From Hymenobacter caeli (GTDB lineage: Bacteria; Bacteroidota; Bacteroidia; Cytophagales; Hymenobacteraceae), in the NCBI RefSeq assembly GCF_013294115.1, contig NZ_JABSNP010000005.1, positions 218,876 through 282,875 of the forward strand: DNA of 64,000 nt, written 5' to 3'. Of the stretch, positions 26,073 to 35,964 are shown one piece after another. Under the pieces are notes generated by a model. That model did no database searches. It was not told the origin of the DNA and saw nothing but the letters and a program-made list of their open reading frames with translations. The first letter of the stretch is position 1. Every line of letters starts with the position of its first letter. The translations under genes and the position numbers were made by a program.

Positions 26073-26909
26073 TCAGGCGTTCTGAAGCTCGACCGTAGTG
26101 GCGGCAGCCACTACCTCATCGGGCGTTAAATTCTGTAACGAGCTGTGCGGCCGAAAGCCATTATATTCTTGGCGCCAGTGCTCGATTTTCTCCTGCGCAT
26201 CAAGCAGCGATAGAAACCAGTGCACGTTCAAGCACGCGTCGCGGAAGCTGCCGTTAAACGATTCAATGCACGGATTATCGGTCGGTTTGCCGGGCCGAGA
26301 GAAGTCCAACGTGACATGCCGATCGTAGGCCCAGCGGTCGAGTGCCTTGCTGACAAACTCACTGCCATTATCGACCTGGATGCGCTCAGGCACCACGCCT
26401 AACTGCTCGTGTAAGCGTTGCATGACGGCCGCTACGTCTTCGCCTTTAAGCGACTGGCCCACGTGAATGGCCAGGCACTGGCGACTAAAATTATCGACTA
26501 TGGTTAAGGCGCGGATTTTACGGCCATCGAAGAGGTTAGCGGCGACAAAATCCATGCTCCAGCTCTGGTGCAGCCGACCCAGCGGCAGACGTTCTAGCCG
26601 GTGAGCAGCGGCGCGAGTACGTCGGGGACGCTTACTGCGTAAGTTCAAGCCTTCCAGGCAGTAAAGGCGATGCACGCGCTTATGATTATCTGGCCAGCCC
26701 TCGCGGCGTAGCAGGATATAGAGGCGCTGACTGCCGTAGCGCACCCGCACTTGCGCTAGTTCGCGCAGGCGCTGCCGCAGGACTGTATCATCTCGACGGC
26801 GTACCTGATGAGCGAAGCTGGCGCTTTGTAAGCGCAGGACTCGGCAGGCCCGGCGAGCCGAGACGCGGTAGGCGTCGACGAGGTGTTGAGCCGCGTGCCG
26901 ACGCTGCAC
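26073..26909 (-). CDS. IS3-family transposase OrfB
   Basis: A DDE integrase-core transposase of about 278 residues: the HTH_21-like [23 protein letters not shown] precedes the rve core with [12 protein letters not shown] (first Asp), [11 protein letters not shown] (second Asp) and [13 protein letters not shown] (Glu), then [23 protein letters not shown]. The reading frame is open upstream of the listed start and joins OrfA through a -1 shift, so the fused OrfAB is the likely active enzyme. Confidence 0.93.
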   Translation of the reverse strand: MQRRHAAQHLVDAYRVSARRACRVLRLQSASFAHQVRRRDDTVLRQRLRELAQVRVRYGSQRLYILLRREGWPDNHKRVHRLYCLEGLNLRSKRPRRTRAAAHRLERLPLGRLHQSWSMDFVAANLFDGRKIRALTIVDNFSRQCLAIHVGQSLKGEDVAAVMQRLHEQLGVVPERIQVDNGSEFVSKALDRWAYDRHVTLDFSRPGKPTDNPCIESFNGSFRDACLNVHWFLSLLDAQEKIEHWRQEYNGFRPHSSLQNLTPDEVVAAATTVELQNA

Positions 26910-26914
26910 GGGCT

Positions 26915-27181
26915 TCAGAACTTTTTTTTGAGCACGTCCTGCAACATCTGCTTGTCCCAGCTCAGGTCAGCCACGAGCTGTTTGAGGGGCTGATTTTCTT
27001 CCTCCAACTGCTTGAGCCGCCGCAGTTCAGGTACGCCCAAGCCGCCGTATTTTTTCTTCCAGTTGTAGCAGGTAGCCTCGCTTATACCCATCTTCCGGCA
27101 TGCCTCCGCGACGGTCACGCCCGTGTCCGCTTGGCGCAGGGCAAACACGATTTGCGCCTCGGTAAATTTGGTCTTTTTCAT
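26915..27181 (-). CDS. IS3-family transposase OrfA
   Basis: An 88-residue helix-turn-helix protein from [17 protein letters not shown] (ATG at 27179-27181), with [27 protein letters not shown] as the DNA-binding motif and a leucine-rich coiled region after it. An upstream ATG at 27211 lies close to the terminal repeat and is less likely. It ends LKKKF over an eight-A run where a -1 frameshift leads into OrfB. Confidence 0.92.
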   Translation of the reverse strand: MKKTKFTEAQIVFALRQADTGVTVAEACRKMGISEATCYNWKKKYGGLGVPELRRLKQLEEENQPLKQLVADLSWDKQMLQDVLKKKF

Positions 27182-27316
27182 GGCATTGTCTAAGGTTTTA
27201 AAGTACGACAAGTGCCCGATTTTCTCTACTTTAGCTTGGCCTAGTTTACTGGGAGGAGGTCAGTAATCGGAGAAGCCGCTTAATTAGCCCAAGCAGAGGA
27301 TTATCTTTTAATTACC

Positions 27317-27391
27317 ATGCGAGAAAGCCAGGGCTGGGTAGGCAATGGAGAACTTGATGAATTATTAACCGAAAGAAACTTGTCGTCATAA
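27317..27391 (+). CDS. Short ORF or 3' remnant of a gene next to IS3
   Basis: Codons from ATG 27317 to TAA 27389-27391 give MRESQGWVGNGELDELLTER and four more residues. The same frame is open upstream to a stop at 27281-27283 (LAQAEDYLLIT precedes the Met), directly inside the IS3 boundary. It looks like the C-terminal tail of a truncated gene; I do not recognise the family, and a chance ORF is possible. Confidence 0.3.
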   Translation: MRESQGWVGNGELDELLTERNLSS

Positions 27392-27395
27392 AATA

Positions 27396-27439
27396 GAAAG
27401 GGGCCCCGAAAGCAACTGCTCCCAGGGCCCCTCCCTTTC
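27396..27439 (-). terminator. Terminator-like hairpin downstream of gltD
   Basis: GAAAGGGGCCC (from 27396) pairs with GGGCCCC-T-CCCTTTC (27425-27439). Read on the minus strand it lies about 20 bases after the gltD stop and is followed by a short T-rich sequence. Confidence 0.65.
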
Positions 27440-27458
27440 AAGGAATTTCTACCCAGCC

Positions 27459-28928
27459 TCACGCAAACATCCCCACCGCGTTCTTGCTCGGCAGCGCCGT
27501 TTGCCCCATCAGGAACAGGTCGATTTGGCGGGCGGCTTCGCGGCCTTCGGAGATGGCCCAGACGACCAGCGACTGGCCGCGGCGCATGTCGCCGGCCACG
27601 AACACGCCGGGCACGTTGGTTTGGTAGGTGGTTTCGGGGGCTTGCACGAGGCCGTTCTTTTCCACGGTTACGCCCAGCTGGGCCAGCACGCCCTCGTAGG
27701 GATTGGCGTGGAAGCCCATGGCCAGCAGCACCAGCTCGCAGGGAATTTCGCGGGTCGAGTTCGGCACTTCTTCCGAGGTGAGGCGGCGGCCCATGGCATC
27801 GGTTTCCCAGGTTACATCGCTCACTTGCAGGGCCCTAACGTGGCCGTTTTCGTCGCCCAGAAACGCCTTGGTGCTGATGCCCCAGTGGCGCTGGCAGCCC
27901 TCTTCGTGCGAGCTGCTGGTGCGGAACACCGTGGGGTAGTGCGGCCAGGGCGTGTGGGCCGGCCGCTCGTTGGAGGGCTGGTTCATGAGGGCAAACTGGG
28001 CCACGGCGGTGGCCTGCTGGCGGTTGGCGGTGCCCACGCAGTCGGAGCCCGTGTCGCCGCTGCCAATCACCACCACGTGCTTGTCCGTGGCCAGGATGTC
28101 GGCGTCTTTCACCGGAATATTGCTCACGCGGCGGTTTTGCTGGCCCAGGTAGTCCATGGCGTAGTGGATGCCGGCCAGCTCGCGGCCGGGCAGCGGCAGG
28201 TCGCGCGGGGCGATGGCGCCGCCGGCCAGCACCACGGCGTCGAAGGTGCGCTGGAGCTCGGCGGCGGGCAGGTCGCGGCCCACTTCCACGTTGCAGCGGA
28301 ACGTGATGCCGTCCTTCTCCATCAGCTCGATGCGGCGGTCAATCACCCATTTCTCCAGCTTGAAATCGGGCACGCCGTAGCGCAGCAGGCCCCCGGGCTG
28401 CTCGTCGCGCTCGAACACCGTGACGGTGTGGCCGGCCTTGGCCAGCTGCGCGGCCACCGCCAGCCCGGCGGGCCCCGAGCCCACCACGGCCACCGTTTTG
28501 CCGGTTTTCAGCACCGGCGCGGTGGGGTGCACGTAACCTTTCTCGAAGGCAATTTCGATGATGTGCTTCTCGATTTCCTCGATGGCCACCGGCGTGCTGT
28601 GGATGCTCAGCACGCAGGCCGACTCGCAGGGGGCGGGGCAGATGCGGCCCGTGAACTCGGGGAAGTTATTGGTGGTGGTGAGGATTTGGTAGGCGTCCTC
28701 CCAGTCCTGCCGGTACACGGCCTCGTTGAACTCGGGGATGATGTTGCCCAGCGGGCAGCCCGAGTGGCAGAACGGGATGCCGCAGTTCATGCACCGGGCC
28801 GCCTGCTGGTGCAGCGCCTCGGGCGGGTACAGGCCAATGAACTCCTGGTAGTTGGTGGTGCGCACCTGCGGGGCCTCCTTGGCGGGCAGCGCGCGCTCGA
28901 ATTGCTTAAAACCGGTGATGTTGCCCAT
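27459..28928 (-). CDS. gltD: Glutamate synthase small (beta) subunit
   Basis: Supplies electrons from NADPH to the large subunit for glutamate synthesis. It has 489 residues from [13 protein letters not shown] (ATG 28926-28928); an in-frame ATG 16 codons earlier is less typical. The N-terminal [4Fe-4S] ligands [14 protein letters not shown] (46-59) and CPAPCESAC (97-105) are intact, followed by two dinucleotide folds ([13 protein letters not shown] and [13 protein letters not shown]) and the C-terminal [23 protein letters not shown] motif. It lies downstream of gltB with a 192-base gap containing a large hairpin. Confidence 0.96.
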   Translation of the reverse strand: MGNITGFKQFERALPAKEAPQVRTTNYQEFIGLYPPEALHQQAARCMNCGIPFCHSGCPLGNIIPEFNEAVYRQDWEDAYQILTTTNNFPEFTGRICPAPCESACVLSIHSTPVAIEEIEKHIIEIAFEKGYVHPTAPVLKTGKTVAVVGSGPAGLAVAAQLAKAGHTVTVFERDEQPGGLLRYGVPDFKLEKWVIDRRIELMEKDGITFRCNVEVGRDLPAAELQRTFDAVVLAGGAIAPRDLPLPGRELAGIHYAMDYLGQQNRRVSNIPVKDADILATDKHVVVIGSGDTGSDCVGTANRQQATAVAQFALMNQPSNERPAHTPWPHYPTVFRTSSSHEEGCQRHWGISTKAFLGDENGHVRALQVSDVTWETDAMGRRLTSEEVPNSTREIPCELVLLAMGFHANPYEGVLAQLGVTVEKNGLVQAPETTYQTNVPGVFVAGDMRRGQSLVVWAISEGREAARQIDLFLMGQTALPSKNAVGMFA

Positions 28929-28960
28929 TGTGTGGTTTTGGAAATCTATTTTTAAATCGT

Positions 28961-29099
28961 CTTGGGGGAACCTCACCCCCTAGCCCCCTCTCCAAAAGAG
29001 AGGGGGGACTAGCTTCTAGTTCTAGACTCTAAAAAACTATGCTAGAGCTAGTTCCCCCTCTCTTTTGGAGAGGGGGCTAGGGGGTGAGGTTCCCCCAAG
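28961..29099. repeat. 139-base hairpin element between gltB and gltD
   Basis: CTTGGGGGAACCTCACCCCC from 28961 is mirrored by its complement ending at 29099. Pairing continues through AGCCCCCTCTCCAAAAGAGA and then weakly to about 29015/29045, giving arms of roughly 54 bases. Each arm also contains a smaller palindrome around CCAAAAG. It has no ORF and resembles a MITE or REP-type palindromic repeat, lying between two genes that are probably cotranscribed. Confidence 0.88.
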
Positions 29100-29120
29100 G
29101 GCTCCCCCCCCCCGGGGCCC

Positions 29121-32100
29121 CTACCCCGCCGCTTGCAGCTGCGCCCGTTGCAGCACCTTCTTGTATTCCGAGGGGAAGACCTTCACGAAGCGGCCGGTTT
29201 CTTCGGGCCAGTTGGCGAGGAGGAAGGCGGCTTTGTCGCTGCCGGTCAGCTCGTGGTGGCGGCGGAGCAGGGCCTGGATCTGGTCTTCGTCGTCGGCGGT
29301 GAGGCCTTCGAGCTCCACCATTTCCAGGTTGCAGTTTTCGGGGAACGTGCCGTTGGGGTCGTAAATCCAGGCGATGCCGCCGCTCATGCCGGCGGCGAAG
29401 TTGCGCCCGGTCTGGCCCAGGATGAGGGCCCGGCCGCCGGTCATGTACTCGCAGCCGTGGTCGCCCACGCCTTCGACCACCGCCGTGGCGCCCGAGTTGC
29501 GCACCGCAAACCGCTCGCCGGCCTGCCCGCGGGCAAACAGGGCCCCGGAGGTGGCGCCGTACAGCGCCACGTTGCCGATGATGATGTTATTCTCCGGGAC
29601 CAGCGTGCTTTCCGGGGCCGGGAAAATGGCCAGCTGGGCCCCCGAGAGGCCCTTGCCCACGTAGTCGTTGGCCTCGCCGGCGAGGCTGAACGCCAGGCCT
29701 TTGGCCGCAAACGCGCCGAAGCTCTGGCCCGCCGAGCCCTTGAAGCTGAACTGGATGGTGCCGTCGGGCAGGCCGGCGGCGTGGTAGCGCTTCGTGATTT
29801 CGTTGGAGAGCAGCGTGCCCAGCGTGCGGTCGGTGTTGCGCACGTCGAACGCGCCCTTCACGGGCGTCTGATGCTCCAGCGCGGGCTGGGCGTGGGCCAG
29901 CAGCTCCCAGTCGAGGATGTCGGCCATGCCGTGGTCCTGGTCTTCGCTCTTATATAAGGTAGCGCCGGTGGGGTTGGGGGCCGGGTAGAGCACCCCGCTT
30001 AGGTCCACCTGCTTGGCTTTCCAGTGGCCGATGCCGGCCTTGCGCTTGAGGAACTGCGAGCGGCCCACCATCTCGTTCACGGTGCGAAAGCCCAGCGAGG
30101 CCATGATTTCGCGCAGCTCTTCGGCCAGGAAGCGGAAGAGGTTGACGATGTGCTCGGGCTGGCCGGTGAAGAGCTTGCGCAGCTCGGGGTCTTGGGTGGC
30201 CACGCCCACGGGGCAGGTGTTGAGGTGGCACTTGCGCATCATCACGCAGCCCCCGGCGATGAGGGCGGCGGTGGCCACGCCCCACTCCTCGGCCCCCAGC
30301 AGGGCGGCCACGGCCAGGTCGCGGCCGGTTTTGAGCTGGCCATCGGCTTGCAGCACCACGCGGCTGCGCAGCTGGTTGCGCACCAGCGTCTGGTGGGCTT
30401 CGGCCAGGCCCAGCTCCCAGGGCAGGCCCGCGTGGCGGATGCTGCTGAGCGGCGAGGCCCCGGTGCCGCCGTCGTAGCCGGAGATGAGAATTACGTCGGC
30501 GTGGGCCTTGGCTACCCCGGCCGCGATGGTGCCCACGCCGGCCTTGCTCACCAGCTTCACGTTGATGCGGGCGGCGCGGTTGGCGTTTTTCAGGTCGAAA
30601 ATCAGCTGGGCCAGGTCCTCGATGGAGTAGATGTCGTGGTGGGGGGGCGGCGAAATCAGGCCCACGCCGGGGGTGGCGTGGCGCACCTTGGCAATCCACT
30701 CATCCACCTTGTGGCCAGGTAGTTGACCGCCCTCGCCGGGCTTGGCCCCCTGGGCCATCTTGATTTGCAGCTCGTCGGCGTTGGTGAGGTAGTGGGCCGT
30801 GACGCCGAAGCGGGCGGAGGCAATTTGTTTGATGGCCGAGCGCATGGAGTCGCCGTTTTCCATCACCTCGAAGCGCATGGGGTCTTCGCCGCCCTCGCCG
30901 GTGTTGCTCTTGCCGCCGATGCGGTTCATGGCAATGGCGAGGGTGCTGTGGGCCTCGTGCGAGATGGAGCCAAACGACATGGCGCCGGTGGCGAAGCGCT
31001 TCAGAATCAGCTCCACCGGCTCCACTTCTTCCAGGGCAATGGCCTCGCGGTGCTGGGCAAAGTCGAGCAGGCCGCGGATGCTGAACGCCTGGCTGGGGTG
31101 CTCGTTCAGCAGCTTGGCGTAGCGCTGGTAGGTGGTGTAATTATTCGTCCGCGTAGCCAGTTGCAGCAGGTGCACCGTTTCGGGGTTGAACATGTGCGCC
31201 TCGCCGCGCCGCCGCCACTGGTAGAAGCCGCCGTCGCCGAGCACCTCGGCCTCGGGCGGGGTGTTGCTGCGGAAGCCCTGGAAGTGCTTGTAGAGCGTTT
31301 CGCGGGCAATTTCGTCCAGGCCCAGGCCCCCAATGCGCGTCACGGCCCCGGTGAAGTAGCGGTCCACCACTTCCTGGTTGATGCCCAGAATCTCGAACAC
31401 CTGGGCCCCGTGGTACGAGAGCAGGGTCGAAATCCCCATCTTGGAGAAAATCTTCAGCAGGCCGTCGTTCACGGCTTTCACGTAGTTTTTGATCAGCTGG
31501 GGCCCCTCTAGGCGGGTTTCGAGGCGGCCATCCAGGTGCGTGGTTTGGATGGTGGCCAGCGCCAGGTACGGGTTGATGGCGGTGGCCCCGAAGGCCAGCA
31601 GGCAGGCGAAGTGGTGCACTTCCCACACGTCGCCGGCCTCCACCACGAGGCCCACGGCGCTGCGCCGGCTGAGCCGAATGAGGTGGTGGTGCACCGCTGA
31701 CACGGCCAGCAGCGACGGGATGGGCGCGTGCTCCGAGTCCAGGGCCCTATCCGACAGAATCAGCACCTCAAACCCGTCGTTCACCGCGTCCTCCGCATAG
31801 CGGCACAGCCGGGCCAGGCCGGCCTCCAGCGAACCGGGCAGCCCGTCGGCCTTGAAGTAGGTCTGGAGCGTTTTGGCGTGGAACGAGCCGGTGTCGATGC
31901 TGCGCAGCTTTTCGAGCTGATGGTTGGGCAAAATGGGGTGGCGCAGGGCCACGCAGTGCCCGTGCATCTTGTCCTCGTCGAGGATGTTGCCGTTGTTGCC
32001 GATGAAGGTGGCCAGGCTCATCACCAGCCGCTCCCGGATGGGGTCGATGGGCGGGTTCGTGACCTGCGCAAAGAACTGCTTGAAGTAGCTGCTCAGGTGC

Positions 32101-33680
32101 TGGGGCTGGTCGGAGAGCACGGCCAGGGGCACGTCCACGCCCATCGAGCCGATGGCCTCCTTGCCCTCCAGGGCCATCGGCAGGATGACGGTTTCGATGT
32201 CCTCGCGGGTGTAGCCGAAGGCCTGGTGGTACTTGAGCACGGCCGCCGCGCCGAGGTCCGAAAACACCTGGCGGGGCTCCTCCAGCTCGTCCAGCCGAAT
32301 CTGGTAGTTGCGCAGCCAGTCGCCGTAGGGCTGGCGGCTGGCGGCCTGGTGCTTGATTTCGGCGTCGGTGATGATTTCGCCGGCCACGGTGTCCACCACG
32401 AACATCTTGCCCGGCTGCAAGCGCCCTTTCTCCAGAATAATTTCCTCCGGGATGGGCAGCACGCCCGCCTCGGACGCCACCAGCACCCGCCCGTCGCTGG
32501 TGACGACGTAGCGCAGCGGGCGCAGGCCGTTGCGGTCGAGCATGGCCCCCACGAGGCGGCCGTCGGTGAAGTTGAGGGCCGCGGGGCCGTCCCAGGGGGC
32601 CATGAAGGTGGCGTGGAACTCGTAGAACGCCTTTTTCAGCGGGTCCATCTGCTCGTTGCCGTCCCAGGCCTCGGGCACCAGCATCATCAGCACGTGGGGC
32701 AGGGTGCGGCCGCAGTGCAGCAGCAGCTCCACAATGTTGTCGAGGCAAGCCGAGTCCGACTGCCCGGCGTCAATCACGGGCAGCAGCATCGCCATTTCCT
32801 CGGCCGTGAAGTAGGGCGAGGCGTAGGTTTGCAGGCCGGCGTAGAACCAGTTCAGGTTGCCGCGCAGGGTATTAATCTCGCCGTTGTGGGCCAGGTAGCG
32901 GAAGGGCTGCGCCAGCCGCCAGCTCGGAAACGTATTGGTCGAGAAGCGCGAGTGAATCAGGCCGAAGGCCGTCGTCACCCGCTCGTCGGTGAGGTCGGGG
33001 TAGTAGCCGCGCACCTGGTAGGTGGTGAGCTGGCCTTTATATACGATGGTCTGGCACGAGAACGAGGCGAAGTACAGGTCGTCGAGGCCCCCGGGCAGCA
33101 CGTCCTTCACGTTACGCACGATGAGGCGGCGCAGCACGTAGAGCTTGCGCTCGAAGTCCTCCGTAGTGGCCACGTCCACGGGCCGGGCCACGAACACCTG
33201 CTCCATCACGGGCTCGCCGCTGAGGGCCGTGACGCCGATGCCGGCCGGGTTCACGGGCACGGGCCGGTAGCCCAGGATGCGCAGGCCCAGCTGCTTAGCC
33301 GCCGCGTCGATGAGGCCCCGGGCGGTGGCGCGGGCGGCGGCGTCCTTGGGCAGGTAGGCCTGGCCCACGCCGTAGGCCCCGGGCTCGGGCAATTGAATGT
33401 CGAGGGCCAGGCACTCCTCTAATAGGAACCAGTGCGGGATTTGCAGCAGCAGGCCTGCGCCGTCGCCCGAGTCGTGGTCGCAGCCGCAGGCCCCGCGGTG
33501 CTCCATGTTTTCCAACATGGTCAGCGCGTCCACCACCATCTGGTGCGACTTGCGCCCCGTGATGGACGTGATGAAGCCCGTGCCGCAGGCGTCGTGCTCA
33601 AACTCCGGGCGGTAGAGGCCCGCCGAAGCCGCGTTGTGGTCAACCGTCATTTTATGGTTAGTTATTTGATTTTCAGACAC
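29121..33680 (-). CDS. gltB: Glutamate synthase large (alpha) subunit
   Basis: Makes glutamate from 2-oxoglutarate and glutamine-derived ammonia. The 1519-residue protein has a class II glutamine amidotransferase domain whose nucleophile is C32 in HDACGTGF (exposed after propeptide cleavage), a central domain, an FMN-binding TIM barrel (GEGGEDPMRFE, QIKMAQGAKPGEGGQLPG, SGYDGGTGASPLSS), the [3Fe-4S] cysteine motif MRKCHLNTCPVGVATQ, and the C-terminal GXGXG beta-helix domain. The start could be ATG 33680 or the internal Met ten codons later. Transcribed ahead of gltD. Confidence 0.96.
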   Translation of the reverse strand: MSENQITNHKMTVDHNAASAGLYRPEFEHDACGTGFITSITGRKSHQMVVDALTMLENMEHRGACGCDHDSGDGAGLLLQIPHWFLLEECLALDIQLPEPGAYGVGQAYLPKDAAARATARGLIDAAAKQLGLRILGYRPVPVNPAGIGVTALSGEPVMEQVFVARPVDVATTEDFERKLYVLRRLIVRNVKDVLPGGLDDLYFASFSCQTIVYKGQLTTYQVRGYYPDLTDERVTTAFGLIHSRFSTNTFPSWRLAQPFRYLAHNGEINTLRGNLNWFYAGLQTYASPYFTAEEMAMLLPVIDAGQSDSACLDNIVELLLHCGRTLPHVLMMLVPEAWDGNEQMDPLKKAFYEFHATFMAPWDGPAALNFTDGRLVGAMLDRNGLRPLRYVVTSDGRVLVASEAGVLPIPEEIILEKGRLQPGKMFVVDTVAGEIITDAEIKHQAASRQPYGDWLRNYQIRLDELEEPRQVFSDLGAAAVLKYHQAFGYTREDIETVILPMALEGKEAIGSMGVDVPLAVLSDQPQHLSSYFKQFFAQVTNPPIDPIRERLVMSLATFIGNNGNILDEDKMHGHCVALRHPILPNHQLEKLRSIDTGSFHAKTLQTYFKADGLPGSLEAGLARLCRYAEDAVNDGFEVLILSDRALDSEHAPIPSLLAVSAVHHHLIRLSRRSAVGLVVEAGDVWEVHHFACLLAFGATAINPYLALATIQTTHLDGRLETRLEGPQLIKNYVKAVNDGLLKIFSKMGISTLLSYHGAQVFEILGINQEVVDRYFTGAVTRIGGLGLDEIARETLYKHFQGFRSNTPPEAEVLGDGGFYQWRRRGEAHMFNPETVHLLQLATRTNNYTTYQRYAKLLNEHPSQAFSIRGLLDFAQHREAIALEEVEPVELILKRFATGAMSFGSISHEAHSTLAIAMNRIGGKSNTGEGGEDPMRFEVMENGDSMRSAIKQIASARFGVTAHYLTNADELQIKMAQGAKPGEGGQLPGHKVDEWIAKVRHATPGVGLISPPPHHDIYSIEDLAQLIFDLKNANRAARINVKLVSKAGVGTIAAGVAKAHADVILISGYDGGTGASPLSSIRHAGLPWELGLAEAHQTLVRNQLRSRVVLQADGQLKTGRDLAVAALLGAEEWGVATAALIAGGCVMMRKCHLNTCPVGVATQDPELRKLFTGQPEHIVNLFRFLAEELREIMASLGFRTVNEMVGRSQFLKRKAGIGHWKAKQVDLSGVLYPAPNPTGATLYKSEDQDHGMADILDWELLAHAQPALEHQTPVKGAFDVRNTDRTLGTLLSNEITKRYHAAGLPDGTIQFSFKGSAGQSFGAFAAKGLAFSLAGEANDYVGKGLSGAQLAIFPAPESTLVPENNIIIGNVALYGATSGALFARGQAGERFAVRNSGATAVVEGVGDHGCEYMTGGRALILGQTGRNFAAGMSGGIAWIYDPNGTFPENCNLEMVELEGLTADDEDQIQALLRRHHELTGSDKAAFLLANWPEETGRFVKVFPSEYKKVLQRAQLQAAG

Positions 33681-33939
33681 GTACTACCCGCCCAGTAGTT
33701 CCCTGGCGGCCGGCCCCGGGAGGACCGCCGAGCGGGGCGGTGGGCCTCCGGGGCCCGGACCGCCAACCCGCTGCGCGTTAAGTTATTACACGAACCTGGT
33801 TTCGCCTAATCGGTTTTCTGTAGGTCTACTATTTTCAACGAACGCGGGCAGCCCTGGAAATACCGCTGTTCCGTCTTGTATGCGTCCTATCCGGGTTGGG
33901 CAGACAACCGTAAGTATTGCCGCACTGTTATCGTTTGGA

Positions 33940-35601
33940 ATGACCCCAACCCTGCCCCCTGCCCCGGCCGCCAGAGCCACGTTGTGGAGCCCCCTGGCCT
34001 ACCACGTGTTCCGGGCCGTGTGGATTGCCTCGCTCGCCTCCAACGTGGGCACCTGGATGCAGAACGTGGCCGGCGTGTGGCTCGTGACGACCCTCACCAC
34101 CTCGGCCCTGCTCGTGGCCCTGATGCAAACCGCCACCAGCCTGCCCGCCTTTTTGCTGAGCATGCCCGGCGGGGCCCTGGCCGACCTGGTGGACCGCCGC
34201 AAGCTGCTGCTGGGCACGCAGGGCTTCATGGCGGTGGTAGCCACCATCTTGGGGGCCCTCACGCTGGGCGGGCAGGTGTCGGCCTTCGGGGTGCTGGGCT
34301 TCACGTTTCTGCTGGGCATGGGCTCGGCCCTGAACGGCCCGGTGTGGCAAACCGTGACCACCGAGCTGGTGCCGCGCCCGGTGCTGCCCTTCGCCATCAC
34401 CCTCAACGGGGTGAGCAACAACATTGCCCGGGCCATCGGGCCGGCGCTGGGGGGCATCGTCATCGCCTACTACTCGCCGGGCTGGGTGTTCTTGCTCAAC
34501 GGGGTGTCGTTCCTGGGCACGTTCGCCGTCATCTACTTCTGGCGGCGCGACGCCGAGGAGAGCAACGGCCCGGCCGAGCACTTCCTGGGGGCGGTGCGAG
34601 CGGGCATGCGCTACGTGCACTACGCGCCGGCCCTGCACGCGGTGCTGGTGCGGGTGTTTGCGTTCGGGTTCGGGGCCAGCGCCATGTGGGCGCTGCTCTC
34701 GGTGGTGGTGGCCCGCAAGCTGCACCTGAGCGCCGGCCACTACGGCGTCATGCTCTCGTGGCTGGGCGCGGGGGCCGTGGCGGGGGCTTTCCTCATGGGA
34801 CGGGCGGGCGGGCGCCTCAGCCTCAACCAGCGGGTGCTGCTGGGCGGGCTCGTGTTCGTGGCCACGAACCTGAGCCTGGCCCTCATTGAGTCGACGTATA
34901 TCCTGGGGCCCGTCATGTTCGTGTCGGGCACGGCCTGGCTCATGGCCATGACCAGCTTCAGCACCACCGTGCAGCTGAACGTACCCAAGTGGGTGCAGGC
35001 GCGGGTGGTGAGCATCTACATGCTGGTGTTTCAGGCGGGAATGTCGCTCGGCAGCCTGGCCTGGGGCGAGCTGGCCGACCACGTGGGCCTGCAAATGGCC
35101 CTCTACGGTGCCGCCGCTTGGATGCTGGCCAGCGCCCTGCTCGCTTTTCCCTACCCGCTGAACGCGCCCGAGGACCTCGACCTGGACCCCGCCGACCCCT
35201 GGCTGGACCCGCCCCTGGCCGACGGCCCCGCCGACCCTGACGATGGCCCCGTGGTGGTGATGATTGAGTACCGCGTGGCCCCCGCCGACTGGCCCGCCTT
35301 CCGGGCCGTGGCCGACCGCCTTACCCGCCTGCGCCTGCGCGACGGGGCCCTGCGCTCGGGCGTGTTCGCCGACTTGGCCGACCCCACCCGCATCACCGAG
35401 TTTTTTTACGTGGCCACCTGGGGCGAGCACCTGCGCCAGCACCGCCGCTTTACCCGCGACGACCAAGCCATTGAAGAGCAGGTGCGGCGGTTTCACCAGG
35501 GCCCCGAGCCGCCGCGGGTGACGCACTTCCTGGCCTTCCCGCTGGCCGCCGCCCCGGTGGAAGTGGCCGCGCCTTACCCCAACGTAGAGTTGCAACACTG
35601 A
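33940..35601 (+). CDS. MFS transporter with C-terminal ABM-like domain
   Basis: A protein of about 553 residues from MTPTLPPAPAARAT; an ATG at 33880 would add 20 residues. The N-terminal ~410 residues form an MFS_3/EntS-like transporter with about twelve membrane segments (SNVGTWMQNVAGVWLVT, GGALADLVDRRKLLLG, NIARAIGPALGG). After an Asp/Pro-rich linker (DLDLDPADPWLDPP) comes a soluble domain, VVVMIEYRVAPADWPAFRAV to RFHQG, resembling an antibiotic biosynthesis monooxygenase (ferredoxin-like) fold. MFS_3 proteins include exporters of siderophores and drugs; the substrate is not known here. Single gene. Confidence 0.87.
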   Translation: MTPTLPPAPAARATLWSPLAYHVFRAVWIASLASNVGTWMQNVAGVWLVTTLTTSALLVALMQTATSLPAFLLSMPGGALADLVDRRKLLLGTQGFMAVVATILGALTLGGQVSAFGVLGFTFLLGMGSALNGPVWQTVTTELVPRPVLPFAITLNGVSNNIARAIGPALGGIVIAYYSPGWVFLLNGVSFLGTFAVIYFWRRDAEESNGPAEHFLGAVRAGMRYVHYAPALHAVLVRVFAFGFGASAMWALLSVVVARKLHLSAGHYGVMLSWLGAGAVAGAFLMGRAGGRLSLNQRVLLGGLVFVATNLSLALIESTYILGPVMFVSGTAWLMAMTSFSTTVQLNVPKWVQARVVSIYMLVFQAGMSLGSLAWGELADHVGLQMALYGAAAWMLASALLAFPYPLNAPEDLDLDPADPWLDPPLADGPADPDDGPVVVMIEYRVAPADWPAFRAVADRLTRLRLRDGALRSGVFADLADPTRITEFFYVATWGEHLRQHRRFTRDDQAIEEQVRRFHQGPEPPRVTHFLAFPLAAAPVEVAAPYPNVELQH

Positions 35602-35964
35602 CGAGGCAAACGACCACGCCGGACGAATGGCCCAATGAGTATACTAATATATTAAATATTTAATAATAATTTATTTTATTTTCGTTGGTATTATATATAT
35701 ATTAGCTTTTGGTAAGTTAGATAAGTTCGACTGTAGAGCCTAAAATCTTACAGCGCAGCTTACTCAGGGTAATGCAGCAGCCCTAAATCTATGATTATTC
35801 GAATTAAGTTCTGGTGGAAATCGGTTGTTTTTATAAAATTTACAACTAAATAGCTTTATAACACCAATTCTCAAAGCCTTGCCCTGGCTTGCGCCGTATG
35901 TTGCTCGCACAATCGCTCCGACGAGCGCGGGTGTTTTGATATAACCCTACCTTTTATATCAGCT
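35602..35964. other. AT-rich intergenic region upstream of polysaccharide cluster
   Basis: No ORF is supported. 35640-35720 is extremely AT-rich. Just before the next gene, TACCTTTT resembles a -7 box, so the promoter for the priming transferase probably lies here. Confidence 0.5.

Larger units (their letters stand above)
26033..27262 (-). mobile_element. IS3-family insertion sequence
   Basis: A 1230-base element bounded by terminal inverted repeats TGACCTCCTCCCA (26033) and TGGGAGGAGGTCA (ending 27262), each continuing into a related AAAGTAGAG motif further in. It encodes orfA and orfB on the minus strand, overlapped by an A8 slippery run. The flanks (CCT before, GTA after) do not show an obvious target duplication, so the copy may have been rearranged. 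Confidence 0.9.

Noticed and set aside
31728..33422. A 564-codon plus-strand frame opposite gltB
   Set aside because: It is the antisense of conserved gltB codons, with no domain of its own.
33880..33939. Upstream ATG start for the MFS transporter at 33880
   Set aside because: The extra 20 residues lack features of the family and the internal ATG 33940 gives a typical N terminus. It is kept as an alternative only.
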